Part shown: piece after piece, positions 7,324 through 11,631 of the stretch | Layout of the letters: every line of letters begins with the position of its first letter | Numbering within the stretch: position 1 is the stretch's first letter | NCBI GenBank assembly: GCA_017629325.1 | Contig: JAGBXL010000061.1 | Location: forward strand, 1 to 11,631 | Direction: 5' to 3' | Length of the DNA stretch: 11,631 nucleotides | Source: Clostridia bacterium | GTDB taxonomy: Bacteria; Bacillota; Clostridia; UMGS1810 | Position numbers and translations under genes: made by a program | Notes under the pieces: generated by a model | Database searches by the model: none | What the model saw: the letters and a program-made list of their open reading frames with translations, nothing else | What the model was told of the DNA's origin: nothing

Positions 7324-7425
7324 TCAACTTCTTTCTATGTAAGCAGTTGCGTTAATATCCGAACCCGTTTTGGGTGCGTATTTTTTCGCCACTGCTTCGT
7401 TAAAATACTCGCAACTGCTTAACAT
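7324..7425 (-). CDS. Possible 33-codon leader ORF upstream of radA
   Basis: An ATG at 7425-7423 opens a frame reading MLSSCEYFNEAVAKKYAPKT and then GSDINATAYIERS, ending at TGA (7326-7324). It is in the same frame as radA and separated from its TTG by TGA, TAA and AAA, so it is not a simple N-terminal extension. Its last codons contain the radA Shine-Dalgarno sequence, a layout suited to translational coupling. Its own ATG has no purine-rich ribosome site; an in-frame GTG at 7440 would be nearly leaderless from the predicted promoter. Both ends of the frame form the arms of the 12-bp inverted repeat. I do not recognise the peptide. It could be a real small protein, a regulatory leader, or a chance frame. 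Confidence 0.35.
   Translation of the reverse strand: MLSSCEYFNEAVAKKYAPKTGSDINATAYIERS
7340..7421. repeat. 12-bp inverted repeat with a third copy of the motif, radA leader
   Basis: TAAGCAGTTGCG (7340-7351) and CGCAACTGCTTA (7410-7421) are perfect inverted copies enclosing 58 bases. A near-copy, TCGCCACTGCTT (7386-7397), lies in direct orientation 23 bases before TCGCAACTGCTT (7409-7420). A small inner hairpin ACCC/GGGT (7363-7366/7372-7375) sits between. In the radA transcript the long stem would end about 4 bases before the Shine-Dalgarno sequence. Confidence 0.6.
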
Positions 7426-7447
7426 GGTGCAGTTAAACACCGTATAT

Positions 7448-7476
7448 ATTTTACAATAATTTTTCTTTATTGTAAA
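7448..7476 (-). promoter_or_regulatory. Candidate radA promoter overlapped by an inverted repeat
   Basis: On the minus strand TTTACA (7476-7471) and TAAAAT (7453-7448) are exactly 17 bases apart. A perfect 10-bp inverted repeat, TTTACAATAA (7450-7459) and TTATTGTAAA (7467-7476), covers the -35 and most of the -10. This could be an operator, or symmetry that arises by chance in AT-rich DNA. A weaker 6-bp repeat AGCCAA/TTGGCT (7478-7483/7496-7501) after the lipoprotein stop lacks a good T tract and is at best a poor terminator. Confidence 0.55.
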
Positions 7477-7491
7477 TAGCCAATCTTAATT

Positions 7492-7776
7492 TCAGTTGGC
7501 TGTCTGTGAATTAGAAGCACTGCTGTTGGCATTATTACCACCATTGCCATTGCCATTATTATTGCCGCCGTTGTCTGTCATGCCGCCTGTAATGTCGTTT
7601 GCTGTGTTTTTCATATCGTCATTTAATTCGTCCATAGTGTCTGTAACAGAGCTGTCGCCATTTTTACTATTCATTCCTGTGTTTGTGTCGCCACCGGTGC
7701 CGCTATCCGATGAACAGCCAACGCACATACCGAGAATACACAAACAAGATACAAGTGTCATCAAAAATTTTTTCAT
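7492..7776 (-). CDS. Small Asn/Gly-rich lipoprotein, function unknown
   Basis: This 94-residue predicted lipoprotein has a short signal peptide (MKKFLMTLVSCLCILGMCVG) ending in a lipobox-like CVG-C, with C21 as the lipidated cysteine. The -3 residue is cysteine instead of the usual leucine, and there are three further cysteines in the signal peptide. The mature part is hydrophilic: an acidic middle (TMDELNDDMKN) and a low-complexity tail rich in Asn, Gly and Ser. No catalytic motif or known domain is visible. Nothing in the protein hints at a partner. An AAGGAAGG site lies unusually far (14 bases) before the ATG. It has its own promoter, divergent from the XRE-cupin gene. The codon pattern and secretion signal make it likely to be a real gene; the role is unknown. 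Confidence 0.75.
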   Translation of the reverse strand: MKKFLMTLVSCLCILGMCVGCSSDSGTGGDTNTGMNSKNGDSSVTDTMDELNDDMKNTANDITGGMTDNGGNNNGNGNGGNNANSSASNSQTAN

Positions 7777-7828
7777 AATAAATTTTGATACCTTCCTTTC
7801 ATGGTATATTATTGCTCTGTTTTAAAAA

Positions 7829-7857
7829 ATAATGCAGTAATTTTTGGTGTTTTTCAA
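7829..7857 (-). promoter_or_regulatory. Promoter of the small lipoprotein gene
   Basis: On the minus strand TTGAAA (7857-7852) and CATTAT (7834-7829) are 17 bases apart. The start would fall near 7822, giving a leader of about 45 bases. Confidence 0.5.
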
Positions 7858-7875
7858 TGAATTTTAAAAAACATC

Positions 7876-7904
7876 TTTACATTAATTAAAATATAAAATA
7901 TAAT
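7876..7904 (+). promoter_or_regulatory. Promoter of the XRE-cupin / acyl-CoA synthetase operon
   Basis: TTTACA (7876-7881) and TATAAT (7899-7904) with a 17-base spacer precede the regulator gene. The start is predicted near 7911, about 28 bases before the ATG. It is back-to-back with the lipoprotein promoter, about 18 bases between the two -35 boxes, so one bound protein could affect both. Confidence 0.75.
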
Positions 7905-7938
7905 ATAGTTTGAATTATAATAGAAAGGGGAGTTATGA

Positions 7939-8496
7939 ATGAACGATCAAATCAAACTCATAGGTCAGAGAATAACCGATTTAAGAGAAATCGCAGAGCT
8001 CACTCAGCAGGAGGTTGCCCAGTTTTTAAATGTTTCTCTCGATACATATAAGTCCTACGAAGACGGCGTTGAAGATATGCCAATAAGTATTTTATATGAG
8101 CTTGCAAATAAGTTTGGTGTTGATTTTTCTGCAATACTTTCCGGTGATGCACCAAAGCTTAATGTATATCAGTTTGTAAAAGCGGGTCAGGGTCTTAAAG
8201 TAGATCGCCGTTCAAACTATAAATACCAGAGCCTTGCACCGAATTTTGCCAAAAAATCAGTAGAACCCTTCCTCGTTACAGTTCCTGTTCCAAAAGATGA
8301 AGATTCCATTCATCTCACAAGCCATCCCGGTCAGGAATTCAACTATATCCTCGAGGGTCGAGTCTGCATTATAATAAATGGAAAAGAAATTATAATGGAA
8401 GAGGGCGATTCCCTCATATTCGACTCACGAAGCTGGCACGGTATGAAAGCTTTAGACGGAAAGGAAGCAAAGTTTCTTGCCATTGTCAGTGATTAA
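7939..8496 (+). CDS. XRE-family regulator with C-terminal cupin sensor domain
   Basis: This 185-residue transcription factor has an N-terminal Cro/C1-type helix-turn-helix at about residues 6-62 (RITDLREIAELTQQEVAQFL, then SYEDG and the LYELANKFGVD turn typical of the fold) and a C-terminal cupin at about 110-183. Cupin motif 1 is seen as HPGQEFNYILEGRV (129-142) and motif 2 as GDSLIFDSRSWHG (156-168); these would bind a small ligand or a metal. AAAGGGGAG (7924-7932) is 6 bases before the chosen ATG; the out-of-frame ATG at 7935 gives a different, non-coding frame. It lies 20 bases before an acyl-CoA synthetase gene and is probably its co-transcribed regulator, sensing a substrate or product. 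That link is inference from position. Confidence 0.93.
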   Translation: MNDQIKLIGQRITDLREIAELTQQEVAQFLNVSLDTYKSYEDGVEDMPISILYELANKFGVDFSAILSGDAPKLNVYQFVKAGQGLKVDRRSNYKYQSLAPNFAKKSVEPFLVTVPVPKDEDSIHLTSHPGQEFNYILEGRVCIIINGKEIIMEEGDSLIFDSRSWHGMKALDGKEAKFLAIVSD

Positions 8497-8516
8497 TTAG
8501 AAAGGTAACCACACTG

Positions 8517-10190
8517 ATGAATTTATTAAGTAAGTTTTTAAATAAAACAGATTTTACAGATTATAACGATTATTATAATAATTTTAAATTAAATGTTCCC
8601 GAGAATTTCAATTTTGCCTATGATGTTATAGAAGAATATGCAAAAATAGCGCCAAATAAAAGAGCAATTCTCTGGTGTAACGACGAGGGCGAAGAAAGAA
8701 CCTTTACCTATGCTGAATTAAATGCAGAGGTTAATAAAACCGCTAATTTCTTTAAAAGAATAGGGGTTAAAAAAGGTGATTTTGTTCTTTTAATTCTTCG
8801 CCGCCACCATCAGTTCTGGACAAGTATCTACGCTCTTCATAAATTAGGTGCAGTAGCAATTCCCGCAACACACCTTTTAACAAAAAAAGATATTGTGTAT
8901 AGATGCAACAGTGCCGATGTTAAAATGATTATCTGCTCTGATAAAGGCGATATCAAAGACCATGTTAAAGAATCTCTTCCCGATTGCAGTGCAGTTGAAC
9001 TTTGCTGCATTTTAGGCGAAGAAAAGCATGACGGCTGGTATAATCTCGACCTTGAAATTCAGGGTGAAAGCACCGAATTTTCCCGCCCGCAAGGTAAGGA
9101 TAGCACAACTAATTCCGACCCAATGCTTGTTTATTTCACATCGGGCACAACGGGAAATCCCAAAATGGTTATGCACAATTTCACATATCCTCTTGGCCAT
9201 ATTTCCACAGGTAAATACTGGCATAATGTATATGATGACGGTCTGCATTTAACTGTTGCCGATTCGGGCTGGGCAAAATGCTCATGGGGTAAGCTCTATG
9301 GTCAGCTTATTGCAGGAACTGCACAGTTTATCTATGATTACAGCGATAAATTTGTTCCAACCGACCTTTTAGAGCTTATTGGTAAATACCAAATCACAAC
9401 CTTCTGTGCACCGCCAACAATATATCGCTTTTTCATTAAATCCGATATGAAAAAATATAATCTTTCTTCCTTAAAGCATATATCAACCGCAGGCGAAGCT
9501 CTTAATCCCGAGGTGTTCAATCAGATATATGCCGGCACAGGCTTAAAGGTTTATGAGGGCTTTGGTCAGACAGAATCTCCCATACTCCTTGGCAATTTCT
9601 ATTTTGAAGAGCCAAAACCCGGCTCAATGGGTAGGCCAAGTGCAGGCTTTAAGGCAGTTTTAATAAGAGACGATTTCACAGTTTGCGATGCAGGTGAAAT
9701 AGGTCAGGTAGCATTTGATATAACAGAGGGTAAACCCGTTGGTGTTCTTGATTGCTACTATAAAGATAAAGAAAAAACCGATTCTGTGTTTGTTAACGGC
9801 TATTATCTCACAGGCGATTTAGCTTGGTGCGATGAAGACGGCTACTATTGGTATGTTGGCAGAGCAGATGATGTTATAAAATCCTCTGGCTACCGCATAG
9901 GACCCTTTGAAGTTGAAAGTGCTCTTATGGAGCACCCCGCAGTTTTTGAAACCGCAATAACTGCTGTTCCCGATGAAATAAGAGGTCAGATTGTTAAGGC
10001 AACAATAGTTCTTGCAAAAGGCTTTAAACCTTCCGACGAACTTAAAAAACAGCTTCAGGACCATGTTAAAAAGACAACTGCTCCCTATAAATATCCCCGA
10101 ATTGTTGAATTTGTAGATGAACTTCCAAAAACAATTTCAGGAAAGATTAAAAGAGCAGAAATACGAAATACAGATAAAGACAAAAAATAA
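8517..10190 (+). CDS. AMP-forming acyl-CoA synthetase (medium-chain/ACSM-like)
   Basis: This 557-residue ANL-superfamily enzyme activates a carboxylic acid with ATP to an acyl-adenylate and then transfers it to CoA. The core motifs are intact: YFTSGTTGNPK (206-216, phosphate loop), VADSGWAKCSWGKL (247-260), YEGFGQTE (346-353), TGD (432-434), the hinge region DDVIKSSGYRIGPFEVE (451-467), and PKTISGK (537-543), where K543 is the adenylation lysine. The DSGWAK-type segment and PGSMGRPSAG resemble medium-chain (ACSM) synthetases more than acetyl-CoA synthetases. The true substrate (short, medium or aromatic acid) cannot be read off. No signal peptide or membrane segment is seen, so it should be cytoplasmic. 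AAAGG lies about 12 bases before the ATG, weaker than that of the upstream regulator gene. No acyltransferase or beta-oxidation genes adjoin it. Confidence 0.92.
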   Translation: MNLLSKFLNKTDFTDYNDYYNNFKLNVPENFNFAYDVIEEYAKIAPNKRAILWCNDEGEERTFTYAELNAEVNKTANFFKRIGVKKGDFVLLILRRHHQFWTSIYALHKLGAVAIPATHLLTKKDIVYRCNSADVKMIICSDKGDIKDHVKESLPDCSAVELCCILGEEKHDGWYNLDLEIQGESTEFSRPQGKDSTTNSDPMLVYFTSGTTGNPKMVMHNFTYPLGHISTGKYWHNVYDDGLHLTVADSGWAKCSWGKLYGQLIAGTAQFIYDYSDKFVPTDLLELIGKYQITTFCAPPTIYRFFIKSDMKKYNLSSLKHISTAGEALNPEVFNQIYAGTGLKVYEGFGQTESPILLGNFYFEEPKPGSMGRPSAGFKAVLIRDDFTVCDAGEIGQVAFDITEGKPVGVLDCYYKDKEKTDSVFVNGYYLTGDLAWCDEDGYYWYVGRADDVIKSSGYRIGPFEVESALMEHPAVFETAITAVPDEIRGQIVKATIVLAKGFKPSDELKKQLQDHVKKTTAPYKYPRIVEFVDELPKTISGKIKRAEIRNTDKDKK

Positions 10191-10286
10191 GGGGATGTAA
10201 AAATAACCCAGACCGCAAAAGGCGGGAATGAAGGAATATATGGTGTACACACCTCTTTTTAAAGTCAAATATTTTAACTAAATGTG

Positions 10287-10319
10287 GAAAAATATCGTTT
10301 TTAACGATATTTTTCTTTT
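10287..10319. terminator. AT-rich intrinsic terminator after the acyl-CoA synthetase gene
   Basis: GAAAAATATCGTT (10287-10299) and AACGATATTTTTC (10303-10315) form a perfect 13-bp stem with a TTT loop, followed by TTTT. The T-rich 3' arm and A-rich 5' arm make it symmetric. It lies 97 bases after the stop codon; the weak GGTGT/ACACC hairpin with TCTTTTT at 10242-10260 might end some transcripts earlier. Confidence 0.65.
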
Positions 10320-10337
10320 ATATATTGCCTTTTGCTA

Positions 10338-10428
10338 TTGACAAATCTCGCCACTCGCAGTACCTTTGTACAGCTTCGGGTTACCATGCCAAGCAAGACA
10401 ATATCTTGCTTGGCACTCGATTTGTCCA
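10338..10428. repeat. Cloverleaf-like inverted-repeat element
   Basis: Terminal arms GACAAATC (10340-10347) and GATTTGTC (10419-10426) are perfect complements. Inside are two hairpins: GCAGTAC/GTACAGC (10357-10363/10368-10374, one mismatch, CTTT loop) and a perfect 12-bp stem TGCCAAGCAAGA/TCTTGCTTGGCA (10387-10398/10404-10415, CAATA loop). CACTCG occurs twice (10352-10357, 10414-10419). The whole folds as a closed stem bearing two arms, on either strand. TTGACA at 10338-10343 has no good -10 partner. It has no reading frame; a small non-autonomous mobile or extragenic palindromic repeat, or a structured RNA, are both possible. Confidence 0.6.
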
Positions 10429-10457
10429 TTCTGAATTTATTTTTCCTATCCCCATCA

Positions 10458-10505
10458 AATAAAACCTCTCAAACACAATTGTGTTTGAGAGGTTTTATTA
10501 TTTGA
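10458..10505. terminator. Perfect 42-bp palindrome, probable bidirectional terminator
   Basis: Positions 10458-10478 and 10479-10499 are exact reverse complements: AATAAAACCTCTCAAACACA and one further A, then the mirror. As RNA this gives a long hairpin of some 19 pairs ending in GGTTTTATTATTT. T-rich tails exist on both strands. It lies just upstream of the tyrS promoter and would insulate it from upstream read-through. Confidence 0.75.
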
Positions 10506-10523
10506 AAATTTAACAAATATCCC

Positions 10524-10552
10524 TTGCAAAAAATAATGTTTTGTTATATAAT
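10524..10552 (+). promoter_or_regulatory. Promoter of tyrS
   Basis: TTGCAA (10524-10529) and TATAAT (10547-10552) are 17 bases apart. Transcription would start near 10559, giving a leader of about 49 bases, too short for a T-box. Confidence 0.8.
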
Positions 10553-10559
10553 GTTATAT

Positions 10560-10587
10560 TGTAAAATTATATATGTAAAATTATGTA
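10560..10587 (+). repeat. Two-copy 14-bp tandem repeat in the tyrS leader
   Basis: TGTAAAATTATATA (10560-10573) is followed at once by TGTAAAATTATGTA (10574-10587), matching at 13 of 14 positions. It begins at the predicted transcription start and may be slippage in AT-rich DNA. Confidence 0.6.
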
Positions 10588-10607
10588 TTTATATACAGGA
10601 GGAAGTT

Positions 10608-11631
10608 ATGAGAAACGTTTATGATGTATTAAAAGAAAGAGGTCTCATTGCTCAGGTTACTCACGAAGAAGAGGTAAGAGAGCTTCTTGGAAAAGAAAAG
10701 GTAACCTTCTATATAGGCTTTGACCCAACTGCCGATAGTCTTCATGTTGGGCACTTTTTGCAGATGGTTGTTATGAAGCACATGCAGATGCACGGCCACC
10801 GTCCTATTGCACTTGTTGGCGGCGGCACAGGTCATATAGGCGATCCTTCGGGCAGAACAGATATGCGTCAGATGATGACTGCCGATATTATTAACCACAA
10901 CTGCGAATGCTTTAAAAAGCAGCTTTCAAGTGTTATAGATTTTTCCGAAGGCAAAGCCCTTATGGTTAATAATGCCGACTGGCTTTTAAAATTAAACTAT
11001 GTAGAATTTTTAAGAGATATAGGTGCATGCTTCTCTGTTAATAAAATGCTCACAGCAGAGTGCTTCAAGCAGCGTCTTGAAAAAGGTCTTTCCTTTTTGG
11101 AATTCAACTATATGCTTATGCAAAGCTACGACTTTTTAATGCTCAGCCGCGAATACGACTGCAAGCTCGAACTCGGCGGCGACGACCAGTGGAGCAACAT
11201 TTTAGGCGGAATAGAACTTTGCCGCCGTAAAGATCAAAAGCAGGTTTACGGCATGACCTTCACTCTTTTAACAAACAGCGAAGGCAAAAAAATGGGCAAA
11301 ACCCAAAGTGGTGCTCTCTGGCTTGACCCCGAAAAAACATCACCGTATGATTTCTATCAGTATTGGGTTAATGTTGACGATGCCGATGTTATAAAATGCT
11401 TAAAGCTTCTTACCTTCCTTCCTCTTGAAGAGATTGAAAAGATGGCAGAATATAAAGATGCCGAAATAAATAAAGCAAAAAGAGTTCTTGCTTATGAGGT
11501 TACAAAGCTTGTTCATGGCGAGGAAGAGGCCAATAAGGTTAAAGCTGCTGCAGAGGCAGTGTTTGGCGGTGGTATGAATTCTGCCGATATGCCCACAACC
11601 GAAATTGAAAAAGCAGAGCTTACAGATGGCA
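10608..11631 (+). CDS. tyrS: Tyrosyl-tRNA synthetase (3' end beyond window)
   Basis: This class I synthetase charges tRNA-Tyr. The window holds 341 codons of an expected total of a little over 400; the missing part is the C-terminal S4-like tRNA-binding domain. Signatures are the HIGH motif as HVGH (46-49) after YIGFDPTADSL, GGGTGHIGDPSGR (71-83), the tyrosine-binding LMQSYDF (170-176), LGGDDQWSN (189-197), and the KMSKS loop as KKMGKT (227-232) followed by QSGALWLDP. AGGAGG (10597-10602) is 5 bases before the ATG. No frameshift is seen up to the window end. It is transcribed from its own promoter, without a visible T-box leader. Confidence 0.96.
   Translation, partial: MRNVYDVLKERGLIAQVTHEEEVRELLGKEKVTFYIGFDPTADSLHVGHFLQMVVMKHMQMHGHRPIALVGGGTGHIGDPSGRTDMRQMMTADIINHNCECFKKQLSSVIDFSEGKALMVNNADWLLKLNYVEFLRDIGACFSVNKMLTAECFKQRLEKGLSFLEFNYMLMQSYDFLMLSREYDCKLELGGDDQWSNILGGIELCRRKDQKQVYGMTFTLLTNSEGKKMGKTQSGALWLDPEKTSPYDFYQYWVNVDDADVIKCLKLLTFLPLEEIEKMAEYKDAEINKAKRVLAYEVTKLVHGEEEANKVKAAAEAVFGGGMNSADMPTTEIEKAELTDG

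Larger units (their letters stand above)
10191..10523. other. Non-coding region between the acyl-CoA synthetase gene and the tyrS promoter
   Basis: No gene is supported in this stretch of more than 300 bases. From left to right it holds a small CCGC/GCGG hairpin (10213-10225), a near-palindromic GGTGT/ACACC (10242-10253) followed by TCTTTTT, an AT-rich terminator (10287-10315), a structured GC-richer element (10338-10428) and a 42-bp palindrome (10458-10499). A 17-codon frame at 10228-10281 with no known homology is not called. The stretch carries no T-box sequence, although tyrS lies downstream. Confidence 0.7.

Noticed and set aside
6216..7422. Several plus-strand open frames across radA.
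   Set aside because: They are antisense shadows with unlikely protein composition and no ribosome sites.
7315..7425. radA extended upstream through a recoded stop, giving a longer protein.
   Set aside because: Two consecutive in-frame stops (TGA, TAA) separate the frames, and the TTG start already gives the usual RadA N-terminus.
10228..10281. A 17-codon frame starting MKEYMVYTPL with GGCGGGA in front.
   Set aside because: It is very short, has an unconvincing ribosome spacing and no recognisable relatives, and overlaps hairpin sequence; chance is the simplest explanation.
10191..10607. A T-box riboswitch for tyrS.
   Set aside because: No GGTGGNACC-like core or specifier stem was found, and the best promoter leaves a leader of only about 49 bases.

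Overview
The window looks like a chromosomal segment of an anaerobic, low-GC member of the Bacillota (Clostridia). Supporting signs are the end of an [FeFe]-hydrogenase, a secreted protein with three S-layer-homology repeats and a GH18 domain, AT-rich intergenic DNA, near-consensus sigma-A promoters with strong Shine-Dalgarno sites, and classical hairpin terminators. TGA is used as a normal stop. I see no phage, plasmid, transposase or CRISPR features.

Layout from left to right. (1) Positions 1-381 hold the C-terminus of an [FeFe]-hydrogenase catalytic subunit. It converges on a minus-strand SLH + GH18 exported protein (459-2390), with a bidirectional terminator between them. (2) A perfect promoter drives a lone KDPG/KHG aldolase gene (eda). 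It is followed by a pair of inverted REP-like hairpins and a tRNA-Arg(ACG) gene with its own promoter and terminator. (3) A TetR-family regulator precedes a putP-type sodium/proline symporter. A 44-bp dyad abuts the putP promoter and is a good candidate operator. (4) putP converges on radA, again with a shared terminator. radA starts at TTG and is preceded by an in-frame, stop-separated 33-codon reading frame inside a 12-bp inverted repeat. (5) A small Asn/Gly-rich lipoprotein gene is divergent from an XRE-cupin regulator, which forms an apparent operon with an AMP-forming acyl-CoA synthetase. (6) A 417-bp non-coding stretch holds a terminator, a cloverleaf-like inverted-repeat element and a perfect 42-bp palindrome. 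(7) tyrS begins there from its own promoter and is cut off by the window end.

Functionally this is mostly a housekeeping and metabolic neighbourhood: fermentative H2 metabolism, 2-keto-3-deoxy-6-phosphogluconate cleavage, proline uptake, carboxylic-acid activation, DNA repair and tRNA charging. The genes do not form one pathway. The two local regulators (TetR with putP, XRE-cupin with the acyl-CoA synthetase) each appear to serve an adjacent gene. The least ordinary material is non-coding: the REP-like pair with compensatory stem changes, the putP operator-like dyad, the structured radA leader and the structured repeat before tyrS. I did not find a convincing new multi-gene system.
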